Shown here in pieces: positions 8,051 to 17,172 of a stretch of DNA of 38,925 nt. The notes under the pieces are model-generated. The model did no database searches and was not told the origin of the DNA. It saw nothing but the letters and a program-made list of their open reading frames with translations. Both the position numbers and the translations under genes were made by a program. Position 1 is the stretch's first letter, and each line of letters opens with the position of its first letter. The stretch spans positions 1 through 38,925 of the forward strand of contig JAKSKZ010000033.1 in NCBI GenBank assembly GCA_024401475.1, written 5' to 3'. This stretch comes from Paludibacteraceae bacterium. GTDB lineage: Bacteria; Bacteroidota; Bacteroidia; Bacteroidales; Paludibacteraceae.

Positions 8051-11000
8051 ATGGCAAACGAAAAACATATCTTTATTGGATTAGGAGGTTCTGGTTGCCA
8101 AACCGTTTCCCAAATCAAGGAGAAGGTTTATGCAAACCGCTACCCTACACACACAGCTACAAAATCTCGTCTTGAAGCGATGAACGAAAACTACCGTTTC
8201 CTCTTCTTGGACACGGACCAACGCGACATCGACCAAGCAAACAACAATAACAGAAAGAGTTTTGAGGACGGCCGCGTTCCGTTCATCAATCCACAATCCG
8301 ACTTGGTGAACTTGGGTCAAGCCAACCCTCAAGCCATTTATTATGAGGCTACTCAAGATCAAGAGACGCTTATCAACAAGCGTATTCTGGAAGCTTGTTC
8401 CCCTGAATTGGCAGTAAAGATTCCTGACCAACCCTTGAGTTTCGGAGCCGGTGCTTTCCGTATCAAATCGCGTATCGCATTTGCTCACTCATTGACTGAT
8501 TTCCAAACAAAACTTCAATCTTGCATCTCCGCCCTCAACGATGTAAAAAACCTCGGTGGCGAGAGTTGCACCATCTTCTATTGGGTGGTTGGTAGTTCCA
8601 ACGGTGGTACAGGTAGTGGTATCATCAACGACGTGCTCTACCACATCAACCAAATGCACAAACAGATTGTAGGTAGCGGTGATCCTCAGTTGATTCTCAC
8701 CATGTATATGCCTAAAATCTATATCGACTATAATGCAACGGAAGAGAAATATGCCTTGAACGCTTTCGCCGTATTCAGCGAAATTCAAGCCTTCAAGGAG
8801 ATGAGCCTCAGCCCTAAGCAAAACACTGTAATGCACAGAATGGCATTCTTGAACGACTATAACTTAGTTGACAGCAAACGCAGATATTGTCCATTCTACT
8901 ATTTGATTCCTATCGATATCCAAACAGACAAGGGCACATCGTTGGGAAGCACTCGCGTCATGTACCGAAACACAGCCGAAATGCTCTACATCTTGCACGA
9001 AGGTGCAGGAGGTCAGACCTTCCGTTCGGACATCGACAACTACATGAACGATATTATGGAGCGCAACCACGAGGACTTCCTCGTGCCGATGGGCTACGTT
9101 CAATTACACAAGCCTACCGACCAATTTGCAAGATATTTCCGCACCCGTTTCGAGCGCGACTTGCTAAAAAGTTGGCTCATCAATGCCGATGACAAGGAGA
9201 ATCAGATTCCAGAGACGCAAGCTGAAGTTCTCTACAAGAAACTCTTCCGCGAATTGGATCCTTCCATCCAAGGCACGTTTGCCAGAGAATTGGCTTCAAA
9301 AGCAGACGAACTCATCGACGACACTTTGAGTCCTCATCATATCGACAAAAAAGAGGAATTACCATCTGAACTGAAGTGGGAAAACTTGGATCCAGAAGTG
9401 GAAAGCATTCTCAACACCATCCGCTCGGCAAGCAAAACGCCTGAAAAGAGATCCGAATACAAGCAACGTATTGTTTCTGGCATGTGGCAACAAGCCGAAA
9501 GCTGGATCAAGGAACATGGACTTGTTTATACCATTAACGCCATCGACCTTGTCCGTGCCTTCACAAAGGAGAACTACGATAAACACGAGACCAACCTTCA
9601 AAACGCCAAAGACAATTTGGAGGAACTATTCGTCAACTGCCAAAAGGCACAAAAAGACGCAGAAGAAATAACTATAAGCGAACGCATAGGCTCTAACAAC
9701 CCTGACATCCAAAAATATCGTTCTGAGGTGGAGGCCTACATTCTATCGCTCATCCAACATGAAATCAACGTCTGGGCTCACGACCTTTTGGGCGACTTCT
9801 GCAATAACGAAAAGAGTGACGAAATTGCCAAATTGAAGAGCAAACTTTTGGTTTTCAAGGACAAGGCTTCTGAAATGAATGAGGCTGCCGTTCGCTACTA
9901 CGACCGTCTTTCTACTGAATTCGGAAACACCGCATTGGATGTCACCACCGTATATCTTCCTATGTTGAAGGAGATTTGTAACGGTAACGGATGGAAAGCT
10001 AACAACTTCTTCAGCCGCTGCTACCGCCACATCATCAAGGCCGACGACGACGCACAAGAGACTGCCGATAGAGAGTCAATCACAAAACTCATCTTGGAGG
10101 GCATCTACGAAAGCAAGAACGAAAAGATGCACGACGACCTTGTGGCCGGACAATACATCCTCACAGAGAAATTCAACTCAAAAGATAAGAAAAAGAAGGG
10201 AGAGGAAATCATCGAAGATTGCCGCTTCTTTGCCAACCCTAAGTTGGAGGAGAAGAAACCGGAGACAATTCTCGAAGACTTCATCACCCTTGCCCAGAAA
10301 GTGCTCGACCGTGCCACTCGCGAGAACTCAAAAATCCAAGAGAACTGGTACAACAAGAAGGTTTCCCACTTCTTCCGTGACCTTCCAAACGAGCAAAAGG
10401 ACGACGTTCGCAGAAGCTTAAGTCCTGCCCTATTCTTCAATTACAACACCAACCGAATCGAGGTGACCAAGAAGGAAGAACACTTGGTATTCGTAGCACC
10501 AGACAAAGACCTCGCAACAGAGATGTTGGGTTACGAGGAGGGCAACATACGTCACCGCTTCGTGGCTGGAGGAGATGTCAATTCGGCTCTTGTTTTGAAA
10601 TCTAAATATGGACTTGCTTTCCGCGACTACCGTATCTACGATAATATCGAGATGGTTTACAACAAGGCTTCGTTCCGCGAGAAGTTCCACTTCCACCACG
10701 ACTTTGCTCAATTCTTGGGCGACATCACCCTTGAAAATCTCCCAGACGAGATTTTGCCTCAACACAAGACATTTGCAAAGATGTTGCTTTTGAAGGAGTT
10801 CGAGGAAGAGTTGAATCCACTCTTCTACGAAGACGAATACGATCCAGAATCATTCGAATCTTCTATGTACCTCACTTCAGAAGACAATCCATCATCATTC
10901 GAAGTGGCTCGTCCAGAGGCATTCTCCATCCACAACGGAGCGCTATGCCTTCGCAAGATAGACAACGGACGCATCATGTTCGATGAAATCAGTGGCATCA

Positions 11001-11335
11001 CTTTCAGCGAAAGATTCGAGAAGTTCTTTGAGCTTTACTACAACCATCGTTTCGGCGAGACACTGAACAACATCATGCAAGCCATCCTCCGTCAACACAA
11101 GACGGCACTCAACGAGGTAGGCGAACCATTGCTCGACAGCGACGGCAAGTCTATCATCTATGATGGAGAGAAAATACTCAAGAAGTATTACATCGAGAAG
11201 CAGAAGAGCCTCTTGAAGAAGTTGAGCACGCTAAAGCAACAAGCTGCAACAGAAGGAGACAAACGACTTTACAACATCTTCTTCAACATCATCCGCAACG
11301 ACTACGATTTAGTATATAAATTCATCGGGAAATAA
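8051..11335 (+). CDS. FtsZ/tubulin-superfamily protein with large C-terminal extension
   Basis: The 1094-residue product starts with a beta strand and the glycine-rich loop GLGGSGCQTV (residues 10-19), in the place of the first nucleotide loop of FtsZ/tubulin. It carries the tubulin signature GGTGSG at 185-190, preceded by FYWVVGSSN. This is the pattern of the bacterial tubulin-like families distinct from FtsZ and TubZ. The GTPase-like domain probably takes up the first ~400 residues; the remaining ~700 are charged and helix-rich with no domain I recognise. It has no signal peptide or membrane helix, so it is cytoplasmic. FtsZ-like families encoded beside vWA proteins were described by Makarova and Koonin (2010) as a likely membrane-remodelling system. 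Nucleotide binding is inferred from motifs; polymerisation is not shown. Confidence 0.85.
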   Translation: MANEKHIFIGLGGSGCQTVSQIKEKVYANRYPTHTATKSRLEAMNENYRFLFLDTDQRDIDQANNNNRKSFEDGRVPFINPQSDLVNLGQANPQAIYYEATQDQETLINKRILEACSPELAVKIPDQPLSFGAGAFRIKSRIAFAHSLTDFQTKLQSCISALNDVKNLGGESCTIFYWVVGSSNGGTGSGIINDVLYHINQMHKQIVGSGDPQLILTMYMPKIYIDYNATEEKYALNAFAVFSEIQAFKEMSLSPKQNTVMHRMAFLNDYNLVDSKRRYCPFYYLIPIDIQTDKGTSLGSTRVMYRNTAEMLYILHEGAGGQTFRSDIDNYMNDIMERNHEDFLVPMGYVQLHKPTDQFARYFRTRFERDLLKSWLINADDKENQIPETQAEVLYKKLFRELDPSIQGTFARELASKADELIDDTLSPHHIDKKEELPSELKWENLDPEVESILNTIRSASKTPEKRSEYKQRIVSGMWQQAESWIKEHGLVYTINAIDLVRAFTKENYDKHETNLQNAKDNLEELFVNCQKAQKDAEEITISERIGSNNPDIQKYRSEVEAYILSLIQHEINVWAHDLLGDFCNNEKSDEIAKLKSKLLVFKDKASEMNEAAVRYYDRLSTEFGNTALDVTTVYLPMLKEICNGNGWKANNFFSRCYRHIIKADDDAQETADRESITKLILEGIYESKNEKMHDDLVAGQYILTEKFNSKDKKKKGEEIIEDCRFFANPKLEEKKPETILEDFITLAQKVLDRATRENSKIQENWYNKKVSHFFRDLPNEQKDDVRRSLSPALFFNYNTNRIEVTKKEEHLVFVAPDKDLATEMLGYEEGNIRHRFVAGGDVNSALVLKSKYGLAFRDYRIYDNIEMVYNKASFREKFHFHHDFAQFLGDITLENLPDEILPQHKTFAKMLLLKEFEEELNPLFYEDEYDPESFESSMYLTSEDNPSSFEVARPEAFSIHNGALCLRKIDNGRIMFDEISGITFSERFEKFFELYYNHRFGETLNNIMQAILRQHKTALNEVGEPLLDSDGKSIIYDGEKILKKYYIEKQKSLLKKLSTLKQQAATEGDKRLYNIFFNIIRNDYDLVYKFIGK

Positions 11336-11346
11336 TAAAAGATAAC

Positions 11347-14106
11347 ATGCTTCCTCTTTGGATTATAGATATTACAAAACAGACTGACCGGCGAGCCCAT
11401 TTCCAGGACTTGCTCGGTCAGATGGATGGTGTCCTAATGCAAGAACATCTGAGCCCATTTTTTGAAAACTCGGGTCAACCGAAAAAGAAGATGTGGCTCT
11501 ACTCCAGATTAGACAACGACTTCGAAATCATTGACAAAGAAAACATCGAAGAGATGTCCGACTTCATTCTCGAAATCCAAGAAAATCTGGTCATAGCTGG
11601 GCAAAACTTCATCAAAATGTTGAGGCATAGCAACACCAGTTCTTCCATGACACTCAACATCTGCGTCATTGGCGATGCTACAGAGGCATTCTCCAACTTG
11701 ATTTTTCCTTCCATAGCTGTCATGCTACAGAAGGAGAAGGGAAGGATTATGCCTAACCACATCCACCAAGGAATGTCCATTGTCGGAATGTTGTATATTC
11801 CGTCCAATGTCAACAGCATGAAGGCAGATGACAGACAAGCCATCCTTCTGACCTTGAAAGAGATTGAAGTCCAACACAATATCACTTCCATCCGAGGTTA
11901 TGACCGCATGTTCTTTTATCAAGATGTACAGAACAGGACTGAGAACTTCTATCCCATTCTAAACAAAAAACAGCAGGCCGAGTTCCTCATCCAAAGCATA
12001 GTTCATCTATACTTTGCTTGCGACAATGTTCATCCGCTCATCAGTGGAAGTAGTTCCGACGACCATTTCTACTTCTCGCTCGGCGCAGCCTCTTGTTTCT
12101 TCGACACGGAAATCCAAGATGAAATGGACAAATTGTCCGTCATCAACCAATTGATATCCACGCTAAAGGAACCTGGCGACGCAGAGCAAGTTGACAACCA
12201 AGACTTCTTTGACTATGAAAAGATTGATGTGCAACAGATCATCAAAAATTTTCAAAGCGTCACTTTCGATCTTTCAAAGGCAAAATTGTCCGAGCCTAAC
12301 CCGCACCCGATAGCAGATTTCTGCAAGAAAAAACTCAGACGTCTCTATTACAACCACTATCTCAAATATTACCCAGCAGACCTCCGTCTCAAAATATTGG
12401 AAATCATCAACAAAGAGTCTGAAGATGAACTGGAAGCAATTAGTGCAGAGAGACGCAAACTGCAAAAGATTTTCACAGAATCAAGCTTGCCGATTGCCTT
12501 GGAAAGACAAATTTCCAGCAGCAACTGCCATACCGGTGTCATTTATCGCATCAAGGAGAATTTGAAGGCTTTCAAGACAAAACTCGGCATCAAAAAAGGG
12601 GAAGTCCAAAACCGCATAGAACAAGACATTTGGCTTCACTTCATCGAGTATAATGTCCCGAAAAAGTTGAAAGACGACTTCGAGGAATACCATGAACGAT
12701 ATAAAGCAGACCTCAACACCCGTAGCGGAAATTCCGAGCAATGCGAAGAGATGAAGCAAACAGCTCAAACCGACTTGGTGAACAAACTCAAACAAGAGGC
12801 CACGTTCCTAAGCCGCATAAGCAGGTCCTTCCTCTTGGGTATCGTACTCGTATTGGCAATCATGCCAATCTTGACCTTCATCTCCCCTGCCCTGATTGAT
12901 TTAGGCAACATCAAGAATAATGCATTATATTGGTCGGAAGGGCTGTTCATGCTTCCCCTCCTATGGCAATTCATTGACATGCTCCTTTATTACCGAAAGC
13001 GGAAGATGAAGGAACGGAAACTGACGGCTTATTACTTGCACGACGCTTATGCTCGAATTGCCAATAGAATTCAATCGGAGATGTTTTTCTTCTACGACCA
13101 TTTGATGAATCTTAGTGACGAATATGTAAAACGTTGTGACTTGATTCAGACTGAATTGAATCACAAAGATTCTAAGGACATTTACAAAAACATGATCTTG
13201 CCACAAACCTTATTCAACCAACCGCTCATCAATGGTTCGTTCAATGGACAACTCTTGATACCTGCGGAAGAAGACGAGTGTGGCAAAATCTATGTGAATT
13301 TCACGCCTCAATACATCAACGAGTTAGACAAAGATGATCATCACCAGCTTATTCATAGTTACAAGGACACGGTGATGCAACTCTTCAACAATGTAAAGGA
13401 AGATGAACTTCATGAACGTAGATTTGATGAAAAACTTGGATATTCCGTTTTCATCTCCAACGAAGAGAAAGCAAAAGCAAAAGAAGAGGCTTGGGCAAGA
13501 AACAAAGAGGCATTCTTCAACACATTGGAAGAACATTTGCAAAAAGACATTCTTCCTCGCCTATACCCAACAATCGGTGAGAAGATGTGTGCTTACGCCC
13601 GCAAAAAGAACAACGATGATTTACTGCTCCCTCTTTTGCGACAAGCAGCGACCAATGGCGAACTAACAAGTTCGGCTGATACAGAGACGGCGGATGTCAA
13701 GGCCAACACACAACATCTTCTTCCTTTGTTCAGCGGATTCTTCCCGAACCACAGCGTTCAATATCAGTTTGACGAGCACAAAACTCTATTCGGGAAATTC
13801 TTATTCGTGACGCGTTGGCGCACGTTCGACACAATCGCCCTCAACCGAATCCTTCCGGCAGAAGACTTCGATTTGCAAGTTAGAGATAAAGTCTCTTACC
13901 AAAAAAAGGAGGAGAACATTGGGGAGGAAAAAGACGAAGAGAAAGAGATCGCTTCTTACATCAACTCCACATCTTCGCTCATCCTTTGGGCCATGTGCAA
14001 GGACGACAAGTCAACCGAATGGATGAAACTATTCGACGGAACACAACTAAGCGAATGGTTGGGCAAACGAGACAAATTCAGAGAAAAATTAAACACAAAT
14101 AATTAG
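11347..14106 (+). CDS. Large membrane protein of the tubulin-like operon, function unknown
   Basis: The 919-residue protein starts 11 bp after the tubulin-like gene. The N-terminal part (1-240) reads as an alternating alpha/beta domain (LPLWIIDITKQTD; LNICVIGDATEAF; GMSIVGMLYIPSNV) without a clear catalytic or nucleotide motif. Residues about 300-480 are highly charged and likely helical or coiled. Two membrane helices lie at about 494-515 and 530-552 (SFLLGIVLVLAIMPILTF; LFMLPLLWQFIDMLLYY). A charged domain of about 370 residues follows. Two helices close together imply that both large domains face the cytoplasm, so it could tether the tubulin-like protein to the inner membrane. I recognise no family. 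The assignment to the system rests on its position in the operon. Confidence 0.75.
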   Translation: MLPLWIIDITKQTDRRAHFQDLLGQMDGVLMQEHLSPFFENSGQPKKKMWLYSRLDNDFEIIDKENIEEMSDFILEIQENLVIAGQNFIKMLRHSNTSSSMTLNICVIGDATEAFSNLIFPSIAVMLQKEKGRIMPNHIHQGMSIVGMLYIPSNVNSMKADDRQAILLTLKEIEVQHNITSIRGYDRMFFYQDVQNRTENFYPILNKKQQAEFLIQSIVHLYFACDNVHPLISGSSSDDHFYFSLGAASCFFDTEIQDEMDKLSVINQLISTLKEPGDAEQVDNQDFFDYEKIDVQQIIKNFQSVTFDLSKAKLSEPNPHPIADFCKKKLRRLYYNHYLKYYPADLRLKILEIINKESEDELEAISAERRKLQKIFTESSLPIALERQISSSNCHTGVIYRIKENLKAFKTKLGIKKGEVQNRIEQDIWLHFIEYNVPKKLKDDFEEYHERYKADLNTRSGNSEQCEEMKQTAQTDLVNKLKQEATFLSRISRSFLLGIVLVLAIMPILTFISPALIDLGNIKNNALYWSEGLFMLPLLWQFIDMLLYYRKRKMKERKLTAYYLHDAYARIANRIQSEMFFFYDHLMNLSDEYVKRCDLIQTELNHKDSKDIYKNMILPQTLFNQPLINGSFNGQLLIPAEEDECGKIYVNFTPQYINELDKDDHHQLIHSYKDTVMQLFNNVKEDELHERRFDEKLGYSVFISNEEKAKAKEEAWARNKEAFFNTLEEHLQKDILPRLYPTIGEKMCAYARKKNNDDLLLPLLRQAATNGELTSSADTETADVKANTQHLLPLFSGFFPNHSVQYQFDEHKTLFGKFLFVTRWRTFDTIALNRILPAEDFDLQVRDKVSYQKKEENIGEEKDEEKEIASYINSTSSLILWAMCKDDKSTEWMKLFDGTQLSEWLGKRDKFREKLNTNN

Positions 14107-14109
14107 GAA

Positions 14110-15981
14110 ATGTTTGACAACATAGACAAATTACAATTCCTCCTTATCGCGGCAGGCATCATTTTGCTCTACTTGTTGATACAGCATATCCGTCCTAAGA
14201 CATGGATTAGCATAGCAGCAGGTGGCAATAAGCTCACTTCTTTCGCCTATATGGGCTACGAGAAGGAAAACGAGGCTTCTGAAATGCGGCTCACGCATGA
14301 CGGACTAAACAAAGCTGTGGCTCGCCTAATTAATGACGGAGAAGAAGACCGACCAGAAGTATGGCTTTTGAACGGAGATATTGACGATGATTCGAACACT
14401 GAATACAAACTTCGTGGCTTCATCGACAGCAATGGTATTATCTATAAACAAAATATCAAAGGAGAGAAACCCAAAGCCATCGGCTATACAGCAAGGCCGT
14501 CCAAACCCCAAGTGCCTACGGTAAGAGGCGAACGCACTTGGAAAAGCCTTTGGCTCGACAGCGAGCTGGACGCCTTCCTATGCGCTCCCAATTCAGAAGA
14601 GGACCCTTTCAAAAAAAGAGTGGCTGAGGCTCGTCTCTCAGGCATCTGCTTCAGAGACACTCATTGTGTCTCCACAGAAGCTAAGTCATGTGCTGCCGCC
14701 CTATTCTACAAAATCTATGGGCCAAAGAAGGAACGCAGCTCCATCTACAAAGATCCCGCATACGGTTGGAACGATACGGCTCTTCTTGCCAGTATTGTGT
14801 ACAGCATCCTGTTTTTAATATTGTACTTTGTCTATACCTGCTTGCTTAACCGCTCGCTATTGGGAGAAGATTGGCAAGGCGTGGCTCTGCTCATTGGCTG
14901 CTATTTCGGGTTATGGACGTTAATTCGTCAGTTCAAGATAAACGCTATTGAAAACGGAAAGAGTTTTCAGCCTCAACTCGATATGCTAAACAAAAGCGTC
15001 GGCTTGGGAAAGACGGACTACATCATCACTTCATTGGCAGCCCTATGCATCTATTTTGCATTCAACTATTACGACTACGATTTCCTTCCTTTAGTCTTCG
15101 CCATTTCGTATGGCTTAGGCAAGAACAAACTCTGCAAAGGAACTAGCAAGCCTTGGACCATCATCACCAATTACGACGAAGATGAGAAAGAAGAAGACGA
15201 AGATATCCGTAAAAAAGAATTCTCGCTGCTTAGTGCACCAACGGGAAATGTGTCAAAAACATTCAACTGGAATTTGGATGCTAGATTAGGCAAAAACATC
15301 CAAGGAAACATCACCATTCTATTCAATCTAGACGATTTGAACATAGAACGAGAAGAGAATCCATACTTCATGCAAAAGAAAGGCAAGAGCAAATACGACA
15401 GCATCAACGCCATGCTAAAGAAAATGCTTGGCAACCCTAATATGATGGAACGTACACGCTACATTGCCAGCTATATAGACAACGAGAGCCGCATTTCGCA
15501 TCTCGACGAAATGGAGAAACTCCAATTTACCCTCGACTTCGTGCAAGAGCCCAACATCGCATTCGTACAAAGCAAAGACAGCAAAAGCATACAGTATGCC
15601 GTGGATTACATGAGATATCCAGACGAAACATTGTACGATCAAGAAGGCGACAGCAATTGCAAGGCTTTACTTGCCACCATGCTTCTCCATAGTATGGACT
15701 ACAACGTGCTATTCCTCTCTTCCGAGAAATATCAACATTCCGCCATTGGCATCGGAATTGAATCCAATGGATGGTTGAGCCGTTACTTCTCCAATGAAGA
15801 GATTCTCAAAAGAACAACTTTAGAATTCAACCACCGTCTCTACATCTTCTGCGAAACGACCAACAATGGTTATCAAATCGGCAACATCATCGAAGATATG
15901 CGAATAGAAGATTTCGAGACAAAAGTAGAACTCCTTGCCTATACGGATGAGGAAGATGATTTTGAAGAGATAGAATTATGA
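14110..15981 (+). CDS. Multi-pass membrane protein with transglutaminase-like (papain-fold) domain
   Basis: This 623-residue protein has an N-terminal membrane helix (about 8-26) and further hydrophobic segments at about 222-245, 254-272 and 303-332. The C-terminal third looks like a transglutaminase or cysteine-protease domain: a GDSNCKA motif with Cys517, then YQHSAIGI with His543, and YIFCETT with Glu582 where an Asp or Glu completes the triad. This Cys-His-acid order and spacing fit the transglutaminase-like superfamily, which in bacteria includes peptidases and crosslinking enzymes. The start is 3 bp after the preceding stop and the gene overlaps the next by 4 bp, so it is co-translated with the tubulin-like operon. 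Substrate and reaction are unknown. The acidic tail (DEEDDFEEIEL) may be a contact surface. Confidence 0.75.
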   Translation: MFDNIDKLQFLLIAAGIILLYLLIQHIRPKTWISIAAGGNKLTSFAYMGYEKENEASEMRLTHDGLNKAVARLINDGEEDRPEVWLLNGDIDDDSNTEYKLRGFIDSNGIIYKQNIKGEKPKAIGYTARPSKPQVPTVRGERTWKSLWLDSELDAFLCAPNSEEDPFKKRVAEARLSGICFRDTHCVSTEAKSCAAALFYKIYGPKKERSSIYKDPAYGWNDTALLASIVYSILFLILYFVYTCLLNRSLLGEDWQGVALLIGCYFGLWTLIRQFKINAIENGKSFQPQLDMLNKSVGLGKTDYIITSLAALCIYFAFNYYDYDFLPLVFAISYGLGKNKLCKGTSKPWTIITNYDEDEKEEDEDIRKKEFSLLSAPTGNVSKTFNWNLDARLGKNIQGNITILFNLDDLNIEREENPYFMQKKGKSKYDSINAMLKKMLGNPNMMERTRYIASYIDNESRISHLDEMEKLQFTLDFVQEPNIAFVQSKDSKSIQYAVDYMRYPDETLYDQEGDSNCKALLATMLLHSMDYNVLFLSSEKYQHSAIGIGIESNGWLSRYFSNEEILKRTTLEFNHRLYIFCETTNNGYQIGNIIEDMRIEDFETKVELLAYTDEEDDFEEIEL

Positions 15982-17015
15982 GAAAAGCAATTCCAACATT
16001 GGTGGTCGTCACCATCCTATTCGGCATAACTGCCTTCTTCGTAGGCAAGGTTTACAAAACGGGGCAAGACCGTCCACCGCTAAAATACGCCTCTATTCCT
16101 ACCAGTACGCTCGACTTTTTAGGCCGACTTATAAAAGCCGGCGGTGGCATCACTGTTAACACAAGCGGCGGTGGCAGTTGGAACAACGAAGACGACCTCG
16201 GCAGCAAAGAGGCAGAAGAGTGGACCAAAGAGGAGGATGACTTTTTCATAGTCTATTATCATCGCGACAAAGAGGCAATTTGGCAAGGTCGCGCCTTAGA
16301 CGTTTTGCGAGAGGCTCATAAAAACATTGAAATATTGGCCGAATTGATGGGCAAATATTATTATCCCGCTGATGTGAACAACAGAAAACTCCCGATCTAC
16401 TTGCCCAACAAAGACAGCGAATACCCTGTCGTCATCGGCAAACTATTGGGCACAAACTACCCTGGCGATAGCAGCATCGGCATGACCGTCTGCAGCATCA
16501 GCCTTTCGGGTTGCAAAACAGAGGGAATCGTCTTAAGACCATGCATCTTTGAACGACAAGAGAAGACGAACAACTACATCACCACCCTCCGTCACGAGAT
16601 GCACCACTACATTTACCATACGGCCATAGACTATTCGAAAGACATCGAATATTACAACTGGCAAATAGAGGGATTGGCTGATTTCTGTTGCAATAGGAAT
16701 AGAAACGACAGGTCCATCTATACCCAAGCGGAACGAGGCATCGAGTATATCAAGCAAAGATGTTTCTTGACAGAGGATTTTCCAGAAGAGAGCAACGCCC
16801 AATATTGGGCCGGCGAGCAATTCTTCTACTATTTGGAGGAAACGTATGGACGTGATTATGTAAAGAAATTCATCATAGACACCTACACACAAAAGACGGC
16901 AGATGTTTTCCACTCCCGCTCCATCAACGAGGAGGAAGAGCACGAAAAATGGGTGCAAAAGATGCTTCAAAAGAAGGCTTCTTTGGATTCGATTTACGCA
17001 GACATTTCGTTCTAA
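15978..17015 (+). CDS. Membrane-anchored HExxH zinc metallopeptidase (gluzincin, peptidase MA-like)
   Basis: The 345-residue protein has one N-terminal membrane helix (about 6-24) and a presumably periplasmic body. His206-Glu207-Met-His-His210 is the zinc-binding HExxH motif, and Glu231 in WQIEGLADF is the expected third ligand, the layout of gluzincin families such as peptidase MA-like proteins. A Gly/Ser-rich stretch at about 54-66 separates anchor and catalytic domain. Its ATG overlaps the stop of the transglutaminase-like gene by 4 bp, which ties it to the operon. Its target may be cell-envelope proteins or peptidoglycan-linked material. I see no strong terminator directly after it; an IS66-like relic and a converging gene follow. 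Confidence 0.8.
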   Translation: MRKAIPTLVVVTILFGITAFFVGKVYKTGQDRPPLKYASIPTSTLDFLGRLIKAGGGITVNTSGGGSWNNEDDLGSKEAEEWTKEEDDFFIVYYHRDKEAIWQGRALDVLREAHKNIEILAELMGKYYYPADVNNRKLPIYLPNKDSEYPVVIGKLLGTNYPGDSSIGMTVCSISLSGCKTEGIVLRPCIFERQEKTNNYITTLRHEMHHYIYHTAIDYSKDIEYYNWQIEGLADFCCNRNRNDRSIYTQAERGIEYIKQRCFLTEDFPEESNAQYWAGEQFFYYLEETYGRDYVKKFIIDTYTQKTADVFHSRSINEEEEHEKWVQKMLQKKASLDSIYADISF

Positions 17016-17052
17016 GCATAATCAACTTAGATCGGAACATGTTGAATGGATG

Positions 17053-17172
17053 ACCATACAGGCATGCCAGAACTAGTCCCCAATGGAGCTGTCGGAGACA
17101 TGCAAGTTGAACGGCGTGCCTCCAAGGAACTATTTTGTCAAAGTCTTGGAGGCGTTGTCCGATGCAAAAAAA
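17053..17172 (+). pseudogene. Degenerate C-terminal relic of an IS66-family transposase
   Basis: From 17083 the plus strand reads MELSETCKLNGVPPRNYF and continues VKVLEALSDAKK. This resembles the conserved C-terminal end of IS66 transposases (xxLxETCKLNGVxPxxYLxxVL). A stop (17074-17076) interrupts that frame just upstream; in another frame HTGMPELVP reads as the preceding part, which implies a frameshift. No terminal repeats or remaining transposase were found. It marks an old insertion at the end of the tubulin-like operon. Confidence 0.5.
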
